Positions 33,084 to 40,362 of a stretch of 64,000 nucleotides of DNA are shown piece by piece; position 1 is the first letter of the stretch; each line of letters starts with the position of its first letter. Origin of the DNA: Phenylobacterium sp. (lineage in GTDB: Bacteria; Pseudomonadota; Alphaproteobacteria; Caulobacterales; Caulobacteraceae); the NCBI RefSeq assembly GCF_004299445.1, contig NZ_SCTC01000080.1:98710-162709 (forward strand). The letters are read 5' to 3'. The notes under the pieces were generated by a model. It was not told where the DNA came from, did not search any database, and worked only from the letters and a program-made list of their open reading frames with translations. Position numbers and translations under genes: made by a program.

Positions 33084-34189
33084 GCGGCGAACGGCCTCTG
33101 CGCCTGGGCTTCATCGCGCTGAACGACGCCGCCGTCGTGATCGCGGCGAAGGAGAAGGGTTTCTTTGCCGACGAAGGGCTGGACGTAGAGCTTAGCCGCC
33201 AGGTCTCCTGGGCGACCGTGCGCGACAAGATGAGCGTCGGCGCGCTGGACGGCGCCCACATGCTGGCCCCGACAGCGCTGGCGATCAGCCTGGGCGCGGC
33301 GGGCGCCGAGCCGACGCCGCTGGTGGCGCCTCTTGCCCTCAATCTCAACGGTCCCGCCATCACCGTGGCCTCGCGCATCGCCGCGGCGATCGGGCCCGGG
33401 AGCACCGCCGATGGCCTCGCCCGGCTGGTGGCGCGGCGTCGCGAGGAGGGGGCCAGCCCGATCACACTGGCCGTGGTCTTCCCGTTTTCGGTCCACAACT
33501 ATCTGCTGCGCGACTGGCTGGCCCGGGCCGGCATCGATCCCGATCGCGACGTGCGCCTGACGATCGCCCCGCCGTCGCGCATGACCGAGTTGTTGGTGGG
33601 CGGGATCGTCGAGGGCTTCTGCGTCACCGAGCCATGGGACACCGCCGCCGTGGCGGCCGGAGCGGGGGTGATCGCCGTCCGTGGCTCGCAGTTCTGGCCC
33701 CGGACGCCCGACAAGGTGTTCGCAGTCACCGAGAGCTGGGCCGCGAAGCGCCCCGACGAGTTGCAGGCCCTGCTGCGCGCGATGCTGCGGGCGGGCGCGT
33801 GGGCCGACGAGGCGGCGAACCGCGCCGAACTGGCGGCCCTCTTGGCGCAGCCGCACTATGTCGGGGCCGACGCCGCGGTGATCGAGACCTCGCTGGAGGA
33901 CATGGTCTTTCACGCCGATGGCGCCAGCGCCCCGCAGCCTACACATGCGGGCTGGTTGCTCAGCCAGATGATGCGCTGGGCCCACATCCCCGCCGAAGTG
34001 GATATCGAGGCGGTGGCGCGTCGCGTCTACCGGCCGGACCTGCACGCGATTGCGGCCGAGGCCCTCGGGCTGCCGACGACACCTCTGCTGGAGGTGCTCG
34101 AAGGCTTTGCCGAGAAGGCTTCGTTCCGGCTGCCGACCGCGCAGGACCACGCGGTGAACGCCCGGTTGAGCCGGAATCCCGAGGGCTGA
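33080..34189 (+). CDS. nasS: NasS, cytoplasmic nitrate/nitrite sensor
   Basis: A 369-residue NrtA/CmpA-type ligand-binding protein without a signal peptide (starts MSGERPLRLGFIALNDAAVV), the diagnostic difference from the transport protein NrtA. NasS holds NasT inactive and releases it when nitrate or nitrite binds. It shares with NrtA here the elements LGFIAL-DA at the start, VGALDGAHMLAP, and the FCVTEPW segment near residue 180. It overlaps nasT (ATGA), as in other alphaproteobacterial nas clusters. The nas leader RNA follows its stop. Ligand residues were not verified in detail. Confidence 0.9.
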   Translation: MSGERPLRLGFIALNDAAVVIAAKEKGFFADEGLDVELSRQVSWATVRDKMSVGALDGAHMLAPTALAISLGAAGAEPTPLVAPLALNLNGPAITVASRIAAAIGPGSTADGLARLVARRREEGASPITLAVVFPFSVHNYLLRDWLARAGIDPDRDVRLTIAPPSRMTELLVGGIVEGFCVTEPWDTAAVAAGAGVIAVRGSQFWPRTPDKVFAVTESWAAKRPDELQALLRAMLRAGAWADEAANRAELAALLAQPHYVGADAAVIETSLEDMVFHADGASAPQPTHAGWLLSQMMRWAHIPAEVDIEAVARRVYRPDLHAIAAEALGLPTTPLLEVLEGFAEKASFRLPTAQDHAVNARLSRNPEG

Positions 34190-34338
34190 GCGCTCCAGAT
34201 CGTCCACATATTGTGCGTTGCAGCACGTTTGGGCGCCCAGGCGCTGAGCATTTCGCCAAGCTAGCAATGCTTTCCAGTCCTTTCCCGCACTTGGCGTGTT
34301 GCGGCGCGGCGCGGGCCGTGTCGACCTGGGGACGACAT

Positions 34339-34421
34339 CGCGGGACAACGAAGTTCCGCGACGGCCACTGACAGGCCGACGGCGCAGCGACTGCGCCGAC
34401 TTGCACGGACACCGGCGTCCG
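34339..34421 (+). promoter_or_regulatory. ANTAR (NasT) target RNA with two hexaloop hairpins
   Basis: Hairpin P1 (34339-34360): CGCGGGAC and GTTCCGCG flank the loop AACGAA (34347-34352). Hairpin P2 (34406-34421): CGGAC and GTCCG flank the loop ACCGGC (34411-34416). Both loops have A at position 1 and G at position 4, the ANTAR recognition rule. A further stem, GGCGCAG/CTGCGCC (34381-34397), sits between them. The 3' arm of P2 overlaps the terminator's 5' stem, so P2 and terminator cannot coexist. NasT binding to P1-P2 should therefore allow readthrough. Pairing is read directly. Confidence 0.85.
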
Positions 34422-34458
34422 CCTGGGGCTCACAGCCCCGGCGGGCGCTTTTTTTTTT
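34415..34458 (+). terminator. Intrinsic terminator of the nas leader (attenuator)
   Basis: Stem GCGTCCGCCTGGGGCT (34415-34430) pairs with AGCCCCGGCGGGCGC (34434-34448), with one bulged T and a three-base loop, followed by ten consecutive T. It ends 18 bases before the porin start, so it would stop transcription before the structural genes unless antiterminated. Confidence 0.92.
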
Positions 34459-34476
34459 GGCCTCGGGGGATGAGCC

Positions 34477-35895
34477 ATGACGACAATTAGACGGGCGCTG
34501 GCGGCCGGCGCGGCGAGCGCGGCGTTGGCCTGGACGACGGGGGCGGCCGCTCAGGCGCCGCTGGAGGCGCCACAGGTCACGGCGCCGGCGGACGATGGCC
34601 TGGGTGACACGCCGGCCGCTGAAGCGGCCGTGCCCGAGCCCGAAGCTGTCGAGCCGCCTGCGCCGCCGACCCCGCCCGCCACGATCAGCGACACGATCGC
34701 CGCCGGCAAACTGCTGTTCGGGGTCCGAGGACGCTACGAGTTCGTGGACCAGAAGCGCACTGGGGTGCTTACCGAGACAGGCAGGTCGGCGACCGTGCGG
34801 ACCAACCTCGGGTGGGAGACCGGCGATTGGCATGGCCTGCGTGGTCTCGTCGAGTTCGAGGACGTCCGCCAGGTCGGGCCGGAGCATTTCCAGGTCCAGG
34901 TCCCTGGCGCAGCGACGCCGCCCCTGAACGGCGCGGCCAAGACCCGCTACCCGATCATCAACGATCCTGACGTCACCGAGCTCAACCGACTGCAACTCTC
35001 CTGGACGCCCAATGCGGCGGTGTCCGCGACCGTGGGCCGGCAGCGCATCCTGGTGGATGACCAGCGCTTCATCGGCAACGTGGGCTGGCGGCAGGACGAG
35101 CAGACTTTCGACGCGGTCCGCCTGGATCTGACGCAGGGGCGCTTCAAGCTCTTCTATGCCTACGTCAGCCACGTGAACCGCATCCTGGGCGAGCTGCGCG
35201 ACTGGGACAGCGACAGCCACCTGGCCCAGCTTACCTGGTCGCCGGCCGAGCAACTCCGGTTGCAGGGCTTCGTCTATGCGCTGGACTTCGGAAATTCGGC
35301 GGCGAACTCTTCGATCACCAAGGGGGTGAAGGCGTCCGGGAAGACCTGGGTTGGCCTCTACCAGCTGGCCTACAACGCCACCTACGCCCACCAGGCGGAC
35401 TACAACGGCAACACGCCCGACTACAGCCTCGACTACTGGGGCGCGGACCTCGCCGGAACCTTCGACATCTACACAGCGAAGGTCTCGTACGAGTCTCTGG
35501 AGGGCGACGGAACCCGTGGCTTCACGACCCCTCTCGCCACAGTCCACGCCTTCCAGGGGTGGTCGGACGCCTTTGTCCAGCCGCTGGGCGGCAACAAGGG
35601 CTTCGTCGATGGCCTGCGTGACCTGAACTTCGCGCTGAACGTGAAGCCCCGCTGGAAGTGGACCTATTTGTTCAACGTCGACGTCCTGGTCCGCTACCAC
35701 GACTTCGATAGCGAGCGAACCGGAGCGGACCTCGGCCGCGAGTGGAACGCCCAGGTCCAGGCGACGATCAATCCCAAGCTCTCAGCGGCGATCAAGTACG
35801 CCGACTTCGAACGCAAAGCGCGCGTGCCGATAGGCGTCGCCCCGCCGCCGCCGTCCCGGACCAAGGTCTGGTTCACCCTCGAATACAAGCTCTGA
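34477..35895 (+). CDS. Outer-membrane porin, alginate-export (AlgE-like) family
   Basis: A 472-residue beta-barrel protein with a signal peptide (MTTIRRALAAGAASAALAWTTGAAAQ) and a Pro/Ala/Glu-rich periplasmic spacer (about residues 27-70). The barrel carries the alginate-export family motif VGRQRILVDDQRFIGNVGWR, and repeated aromatic-flanked strands continue to the end (VWFTLEYKL). As first gene behind the attenuator, and next to the nitrate importer, it is most likely the outer-membrane entry for nitrate and not an alginate exporter; no alginate genes are present. Assignment to the barrel family is confident; nitrate specificity is inferred from position. Confidence 0.85.
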   Translation: MTTIRRALAAGAASAALAWTTGAAAQAPLEAPQVTAPADDGLGDTPAAEAAVPEPEAVEPPAPPTPPATISDTIAAGKLLFGVRGRYEFVDQKRTGVLTETGRSATVRTNLGWETGDWHGLRGLVEFEDVRQVGPEHFQVQVPGAATPPLNGAAKTRYPIINDPDVTELNRLQLSWTPNAAVSATVGRQRILVDDQRFIGNVGWRQDEQTFDAVRLDLTQGRFKLFYAYVSHVNRILGELRDWDSDSHLAQLTWSPAEQLRLQGFVYALDFGNSAANSSITKGVKASGKTWVGLYQLAYNATYAHQADYNGNTPDYSLDYWGADLAGTFDIYTAKVSYESLEGDGTRGFTTPLATVHAFQGWSDAFVQPLGGNKGFVDGLRDLNFALNVKPRWKWTYLFNVDVLVRYHDFDSERTGADLGREWNAQVQATINPKLSAAIKYADFERKARVPIGVAPPPPSRTKVWFTLEYKL

Positions 35896-35909
35896 CGGAA
35901 GGCCTCTCC

Positions 35910-37187
35910 ATGACCTCCAAGACTCTCTCTCCGACCCGTCGCCAGGCGCTTGCAGGCGCGGCGGCCACCCTCGCGGCCGCCAAGGCCCTCTTGCCTTCGG
36001 GCGCCTTTGCCGCGGGGCCAGGCCCGGAGGTCGCCAAGGCGCGGCTGGGCTTCATCGCGCTCACCGACGCCTCGCCGCTCATCATCGCCAAGGAGCGCGG
36101 GTTCTTCGCCAAATACGGCATGCCCGACGTCGAGGTGCTGAAGCAGGCCTCCTGGGGCGGAACGCGCGACAACCTGGTGCTGGGGTCGGGCGGAGGCGGT
36201 ATCGACGGCGCCCACATCCTGTCGCCGATGCCCTACCAGTTCACCGCAGGGGTCAACACCGGCGGCAAGCTGGTGCCGATGAACATCCTGGCGCGGCTCA
36301 ACACCAACGGTCAGGGGATCAGCGTCGGCAACGACCTCAAGGCCGTGAAAGTCGGGCTGAACAGCGCCGGGGCGAAGGCGAAGTTCGCCCAGCTGAAGGC
36401 GGCGGGGAACACCGCGAAGGTCGCGATGACCTTCCGGGGCGGCACGCACGACCTGTGGGTCCGCTACTGGCTGGCGGCGGGGGGCATCAACCCGGATACG
36501 GACGTCTCCACCATCGTAATCCCGCCGCCCCAGATGGTGGCCAACATGAAGGCCGGGACCCAGGACGCGTTCTGCGTCGGGGAGCCGTGGAACGCCCAGC
36601 TGATCAACCAGAAGGTCGGCTACACGGCGTGCCTCACCTCCGAGATCTGGATGAACCACCCCGAGAAGTGCCTCGGCGTCCGCGCCGACTGGGTGGCGAA
36701 GTATCCGCGTGCGGCCCAGGCCCTGACCATGGCGGTCATGGAAGCCCAGATGTGGTGCGACAAGCAGGCCAACCGTCCGGCCATGTGCTCGGTGGTGTCG
36801 GGCCGGCAGTACATCAACGTGCCCATGGGCGACATCCTGCCCCGGCTGCAGGGCACGGTGGACTTCGGCGACGGCCGCGCCGTGAAGGGCTCGCCGCATA
36901 TCATGAAGTTCTGGGCGGACAACGCCTCCTTCCCGTTCAAGTCCCATGACCTCTGGTTCGTCACCGAGAACGTCCGGTGGGGGGTGCTGCCCCAGTCGAC
37001 CAACAAGATGGCCCTGGTGAACAAGGTGAACCGGTCGGACATCTGGCGCGCGTCGGCCAAGGCGCTGGGCGTCGCCGCGCCGGCTTCCGACAGCCGCGGC
37101 CCGGAACGGTTCTTCGACGGCAAGGTGTTCGATCCGGCCAATCCCGCCGCCTACCTCGCCAGCCAGCCCATCAAGAAGCTCGCCTAG
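35910..37187 (+). CDS. nrtA: Nitrate ABC transporter substrate-binding protein
   Basis: A 425-residue NrtA-type periplasmic binding protein with a twin-arginine signal (SPTRRQALAGAAATLAAAKA, cleaved near residue 34), in contrast to leaderless NasS. Core elements are RLGFIALTDASPLIIAKE, GIDGAHILSPMPYQF, GGTHDLWVRYWLAAGGI, and the FCVGEPWNAQLI segment typical of nitrate binders. ATG at 35910 follows a GGAAGG box, 14 bases after the porin stop. The frame is open further upstream, but that part overlaps the porin gene. nrtB follows after ten bases. Confident call. Confidence 0.93.
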   Translation: MTSKTLSPTRRQALAGAAATLAAAKALLPSGAFAAGPGPEVAKARLGFIALTDASPLIIAKERGFFAKYGMPDVEVLKQASWGGTRDNLVLGSGGGGIDGAHILSPMPYQFTAGVNTGGKLVPMNILARLNTNGQGISVGNDLKAVKVGLNSAGAKAKFAQLKAAGNTAKVAMTFRGGTHDLWVRYWLAAGGINPDTDVSTIVIPPPQMVANMKAGTQDAFCVGEPWNAQLINQKVGYTACLTSEIWMNHPEKCLGVRADWVAKYPRAAQALTMAVMEAQMWCDKQANRPAMCSVVSGRQYINVPMGDILPRLQGTVDFGDGRAVKGSPHIMKFWADNASFPFKSHDLWFVTENVRWGVLPQSTNKMALVNKVNRSDIWRASAKALGVAAPASDSRGPERFFDGKVFDPANPAAYLASQPIKKLA

Positions 37188-37197
37188 GAGGACGCCC

Positions 37198-38097
37198 GTG
37201 AGCCTGCCCGCCTTTTCCGAAGACGCCGGTCCGGCGTCCGCGCCGGTTCCGAAGCCCGCCGAGGTGCTGCCCATGCCTCGGAGACCGGGCCGGTTTGCGA
37301 CCCGGTCGCTTGCCCTCCTGCGCGGCGTCGCCGGCCAGGTGCTGCCGCCCGTCGTCACCCTGGCGGTGATCCTGCTGCTCTGGCAGGGCCTGTCCGGCGA
37401 CGCGGCGGGTGGGCTGCCGGCGCCGGCGACGATCTGGCTGGAGTCGCGTGAGCTGATCGTCGATCCGTTCTTCGACCGCGGCGGAGTGGACAAGGGGCTG
37501 TTCTGGCACGCCCTCACCAGCCTGCAGCGGGTCGCCGTCGGGTTCAGTCTCTCGGCGATCGTGGGCGTCGCGCTGGGCGTGCTGGTTGGCTCCAGCCGTC
37601 TCGCGCATCGCAGCCTGGACCCCATCTTCCAGGTGCTCCGGACGGTGCCGCCGCTGGCCTGGTTGCCGATCTCGCTGGCGGCCCTGCACGAGGCCAATCC
37701 GTCGGCGCTTTTCGTGATCTTCATCACCGCCATCTGGCCGATCGTGATCAACACGGCGGTGGGCGTGCGCAATATCCCGCAGGACTACGTCAATGTGGGC
37801 CGGGTGCTCCGCCTGTCGCCGCCGGAGTACTTCCTCACCATCCTGCTGCCAGCGGCCACGCCCTACATCTTCACCGGCCTGCGCATCGGGGTGGGGATGA
37901 GCTGGCTGGCCATCGTCGCCTCGGAGATGCTCCTGGGCGGGGTGGGCGTCGGCTTCTTCATCTGGGACCAGTACAACGCGTCCCGCATCTCCGACATCGT
38001 CGTGGCCCTGGTGTGGCTCGGCCTGGTGGGCTTCGGCCTGGACCGGCTGGTCGCGCTGGCGGGCCGCATCGTCTCCCGCGGCGCGTCCGCGAGCTAG
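37198..38097 (+). CDS. nrtB: Nitrate ABC transporter permease
   Basis: A 299-residue inner-membrane permease with about six transmembrane segments. After a Pro-rich cytoplasmic N-terminus it has VTLAVILLLWQGL as first helix, then LTSLQRVAVGFSLSAIVGVALGVLVGSS, and the ATPase-contact EAA loop around QDYVNVGRVLRLSPPEYFLTILLPAA. It starts with GTG at 37198 immediately behind AGGAGG. It belongs to the NrtB/SsuC/TauC group, and the neighbours decide for nitrate. The ATPase gene follows after nine bases. Confidence 0.92.
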   Translation: MSLPAFSEDAGPASAPVPKPAEVLPMPRRPGRFATRSLALLRGVAGQVLPPVVTLAVILLLWQGLSGDAAGGLPAPATIWLESRELIVDPFFDRGGVDKGLFWHALTSLQRVAVGFSLSAIVGVALGVLVGSSRLAHRSLDPIFQVLRTVPPLAWLPISLAALHEANPSALFVIFITAIWPIVINTAVGVRNIPQDYVNVGRVLRLSPPEYFLTILLPAATPYIFTGLRIGVGMSWLAIVASEMLLGGVGVGFFIWDQYNASRISDIVVALVWLGLVGFGLDRLVALAGRIVSRGASAS

Positions 38098-38106
38098 GGG
38101 TCCGTC

Positions 38107-38910
38107 ATGAGCAGCAGAGCCTATCTCTCCATCGAGAATGTCGGCGTGACCTTCAACGCCGGCGAGCGCGAGACCGAAGTGCTGAAGGGGGTGGACCTCG
38201 CCGTCGACCAGGGCGAGTTCATCTCGATCATCGGCCACTCCGGCTGCGGCAAGTCTACGCTCCTGAACGTGGTGGCCGGCCTGCTGCCGGTCACGCGCGG
38301 GGCGGTGATCCTGGACAAGCAGGCGGTGGATGGCCCGGGCCCCGACCGGGCGGTGGTGTTCCAGAACCATTCCCTGCTGCCGTGGCTGACGGTCTACGAG
38401 AACGTCCGCCTGGCCGTCGACAAGGTGTTCCGCGGCAAGCGCACCCGCGCCGAGCGCCACGACTTGACCCTGCACAATCTGGCCCTGGTTCAGATGATCC
38501 ACGCCAAGGACAAGAAGCCCCATGAGATTTCGGGCGGCATGAAGCAGCGTGTAGGTCTGGCCCGGGCCCTGGCCATGGAGCCAAAGGTGCTGCTCCTGGA
38601 CGAGCCGTTCGGGGCCCTGGACGCGCTGACCCGCGCCAACTTGCAGGACAGCGTCATGGAGATCCACGCCAAGCTGGGCAACACGGTGCTGATGATCACC
38701 CACGACGTGGACGAGGCCGTGCTGCTGTCCGATCGGATCGTGATGATGACCAACGGACCTTCGGCAGAGATCGGGGAAATCGCCCAGGTGGGCCTGTCAC
38801 GCCCACGGCGGCGGATCGAGGTGGACACTTCGCCCGCCTACATCGCCGCCCGCCACGCCGTGATCGAGTTCCTATACGCCCGTCACGCCAGCCTGCGGGC
38901 GGCGGCCTAG
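38107..38910 (+). CDS. nrtD: Nitrate ABC transporter ATP-binding protein
   Basis: A 267-residue ABC ATPase: Walker A GHSGCGKST, Q-loop VVFQNHSLLPWLTVYENV, signature ISGGMKQRV, Walker B VLLLDEPFGALDALT, and switch His in MITHDVDEAV. The segment RIVMMTNGPSAEIGEI is typical of the nitrate/sulfonate group. It lacks the extra NrtA-like C-terminal domain of cyanobacterial NrtC, so NrtD is the closer name. It is the last gene before a strong hairpin (38918-38953). Confidence 0.93.
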   Translation: MSSRAYLSIENVGVTFNAGERETEVLKGVDLAVDQGEFISIIGHSGCGKSTLLNVVAGLLPVTRGAVILDKQAVDGPGPDRAVVFQNHSLLPWLTVYENVRLAVDKVFRGKRTRAERHDLTLHNLALVQMIHAKDKKPHEISGGMKQRVGLARALAMEPKVLLLDEPFGALDALTRANLQDSVMEIHAKLGNTVLMITHDVDEAVLLSDRIVMMTNGPSAEIGEIAQVGLSRPRRRIEVDTSPAYIAARHAVIEFLYARHASLRAAA

Positions 38911-38917
38911 CCTAATT

Positions 38918-38953
38918 TCCAGGCGCCGGCCCCATCGCAGGCGCCTGGATTTT
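38918..38953 (+). terminator. Intrinsic terminator after the ABC importer genes
   Basis: TCCAGGCGCC and its exact complement GGCGCCTGGA enclose a 12-base loop and are followed by TTTT. It sits eight bases after the ATPase stop and divides the importer unit from the reductase unit, implying either partial readthrough or a new promoter in 38954-39137. No further terminator with ANTAR hexaloops was found there. Confidence 0.8.
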
Positions 38954-39137
38954 GCACTGCCGCGAAATGCGTCACCCACCCGAGCTGTGGGAGCGTGACG
39001 CCCGGGGGCGGGCGCCCCCAGATGTTCCCAAGGCCCAGGACAACGGCGTTCGCGGCTACCGGATCGGCTCGATGACGAGCCTTCCCACCCGTCCCGGCGA
39101 CGCCGCCTGTCCAATCCATATCCAGGGCCCATTCCCG

Positions 39138-40352
39138 ATGGTCAGCCGTTCATTCTTCAAGTCCGGGCACACGCCCACGCTGTTGTCGGCGTTCCTCTAT
39201 TTCGACCTCAGCTTCATGACCTGGGTGCTCCTCGGCCCATTGGGCGTGGCGATCGCCAAGGACTTCGGCCTGACGCCGGCGCAGAAGGGCTTCATGGTCG
39301 CGGTGCCCGTCCTGTCGGGCGCCATCCTGCGGCTTGGCGCGGGCCTCCTGGTCGACCACATCGGGCCCAAGAAGACCGGCCTGATCGGTCAGCTCATCGT
39401 ATTGCTGGGGCTGGCGGTGGCCTGGTTCCTGGGCGTGCACAGCTATCATCAGGTGCTGGCGCTGGGCGTGGTGTTGGGCGTGGCCGGCGCCTCCTTCGCC
39501 GTCGCCCTGCCACTGGCCTCGCGCTGGTATCCGCCCGAGCACCAGGGCCTGGCGCTGGGCATCGCAGGCGCGGGCAACTCGGGGACGGCGCTGGCCGCCC
39601 TGTTCGCGCCGGGCCTGGCGCAGGTCTTCGGCTGGCAGAACGTGATCGGCCTGGCCGCCCTGCCGCTGGCCATCGCCTTCGTCGTCTATCTCGTGTTCGC
39701 GAAGGACGCGCCGAACCGGCCGCCGCCTAAGTCGTTCGCCGAGTACATGAGCGTGCTCAAGACCCGCGACGCCTGGTGGCTGATGGGCCTCTACAGCGTG
39801 ACGTTCGGCGGCTTCGTCGGCCTCTCGTCCTCGCTGACCATCTACTTCAATTCCGAGTACGGCATGCCCGCGGTGCAGGCGGGCTTCTTCACCGCCGCCT
39901 GCGTCTTCGCCGGCTCGTTCCTGCGGCCGGTGGGCGGCGGGCTGGCCGACCGCTTCGGCGGCGTGCGCACCCTCTCGGTGGTCTATGTCCTGGCCGCCCT
40001 GGGCCTGGCGCTGGCCAGCTTCCAGCAGTCCAGCCCTTGGCTGGCCCTGGCCCTGATCATGTTCGCCATGATGGCCCTCGGAGCCGGGAACGGGGCGGTG
40101 TTCCAGCTGGCGCCCCAGCGGTTCGGCAAGGAGATCGGCGTGGTCACCGGTTTGGTGGGCATGACCGGCGGCATCGGCGGCTTCTATCTGGCCTCCAGTC
40201 TCGGCTGGGCCAAGCAGGTCACCGGTTCGTACCAGATCGGCTTGCTGGCCTTCGCCGCCCTGGCCCTGTTGGCGCTCGCGGGCCTCGCCGGGGTCAAGGC
40301 GCGGTGGCGGAGAACCTGGCCCGAGTTGGCCGGCGCGGCCCTTCGGCTCTGA
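39138..40352 (+). CDS. MFS nitrate/nitrite transporter (NarK/NasA type)
   Basis: A 404-residue MFS transporter with twelve predicted membrane helices. The nitrate signatures are clear: two Gly-rich segments, GVAGASFAVALPLASRWYP and LGAGNGAVFQLAPQRFGKE, the latter with the nitrate-porter GxGNGAVFQ motif. It starts at ATG 39138 (MVSRSFFKSGHTPTLLSAF), which begins the homologous region; ATG 39072 would add 22 residues. Together with NrtABD this gives the strain two inner-membrane nitrate importers. nirB starts ten bases after it. Substrate could include nitrite. Confidence 0.9.
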   Translation: MVSRSFFKSGHTPTLLSAFLYFDLSFMTWVLLGPLGVAIAKDFGLTPAQKGFMVAVPVLSGAILRLGAGLLVDHIGPKKTGLIGQLIVLLGLAVAWFLGVHSYHQVLALGVVLGVAGASFAVALPLASRWYPPEHQGLALGIAGAGNSGTALAALFAPGLAQVFGWQNVIGLAALPLAIAFVVYLVFAKDAPNRPPPKSFAEYMSVLKTRDAWWLMGLYSVTFGGFVGLSSSLTIYFNSEYGMPAVQAGFFTAACVFAGSFLRPVGGGLADRFGGVRTLSVVYVLAALGLALASFQQSSPWLALALIMFAMMALGAGNGAVFQLAPQRFGKEIGVVTGLVGMTGGIGGFYLASSLGWAKQVTGSYQIGLLAFAALALLALAGLAGVKARWRRTWPELAGAALRL

Positions 40353-40362
40353 GGGGGACGCC

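Noticed and set aside
34190..34338. Possible sigma-54 promoter (TTGGCGTGTTGC) in the nas leader region
   Set aside because: The GG and GC elements are only three bases apart instead of the required seven, so it does not fit the -24/-12 spacing.
38954..39137. A second ANTAR leader in front of the MFS nitrate transporter
   Set aside because: Hairpins such as GTCAC/GTGAC and a GGGGGC/GCCCCC stem exist, but neither has an A1/G4 hexaloop pair or a T-tract terminator.
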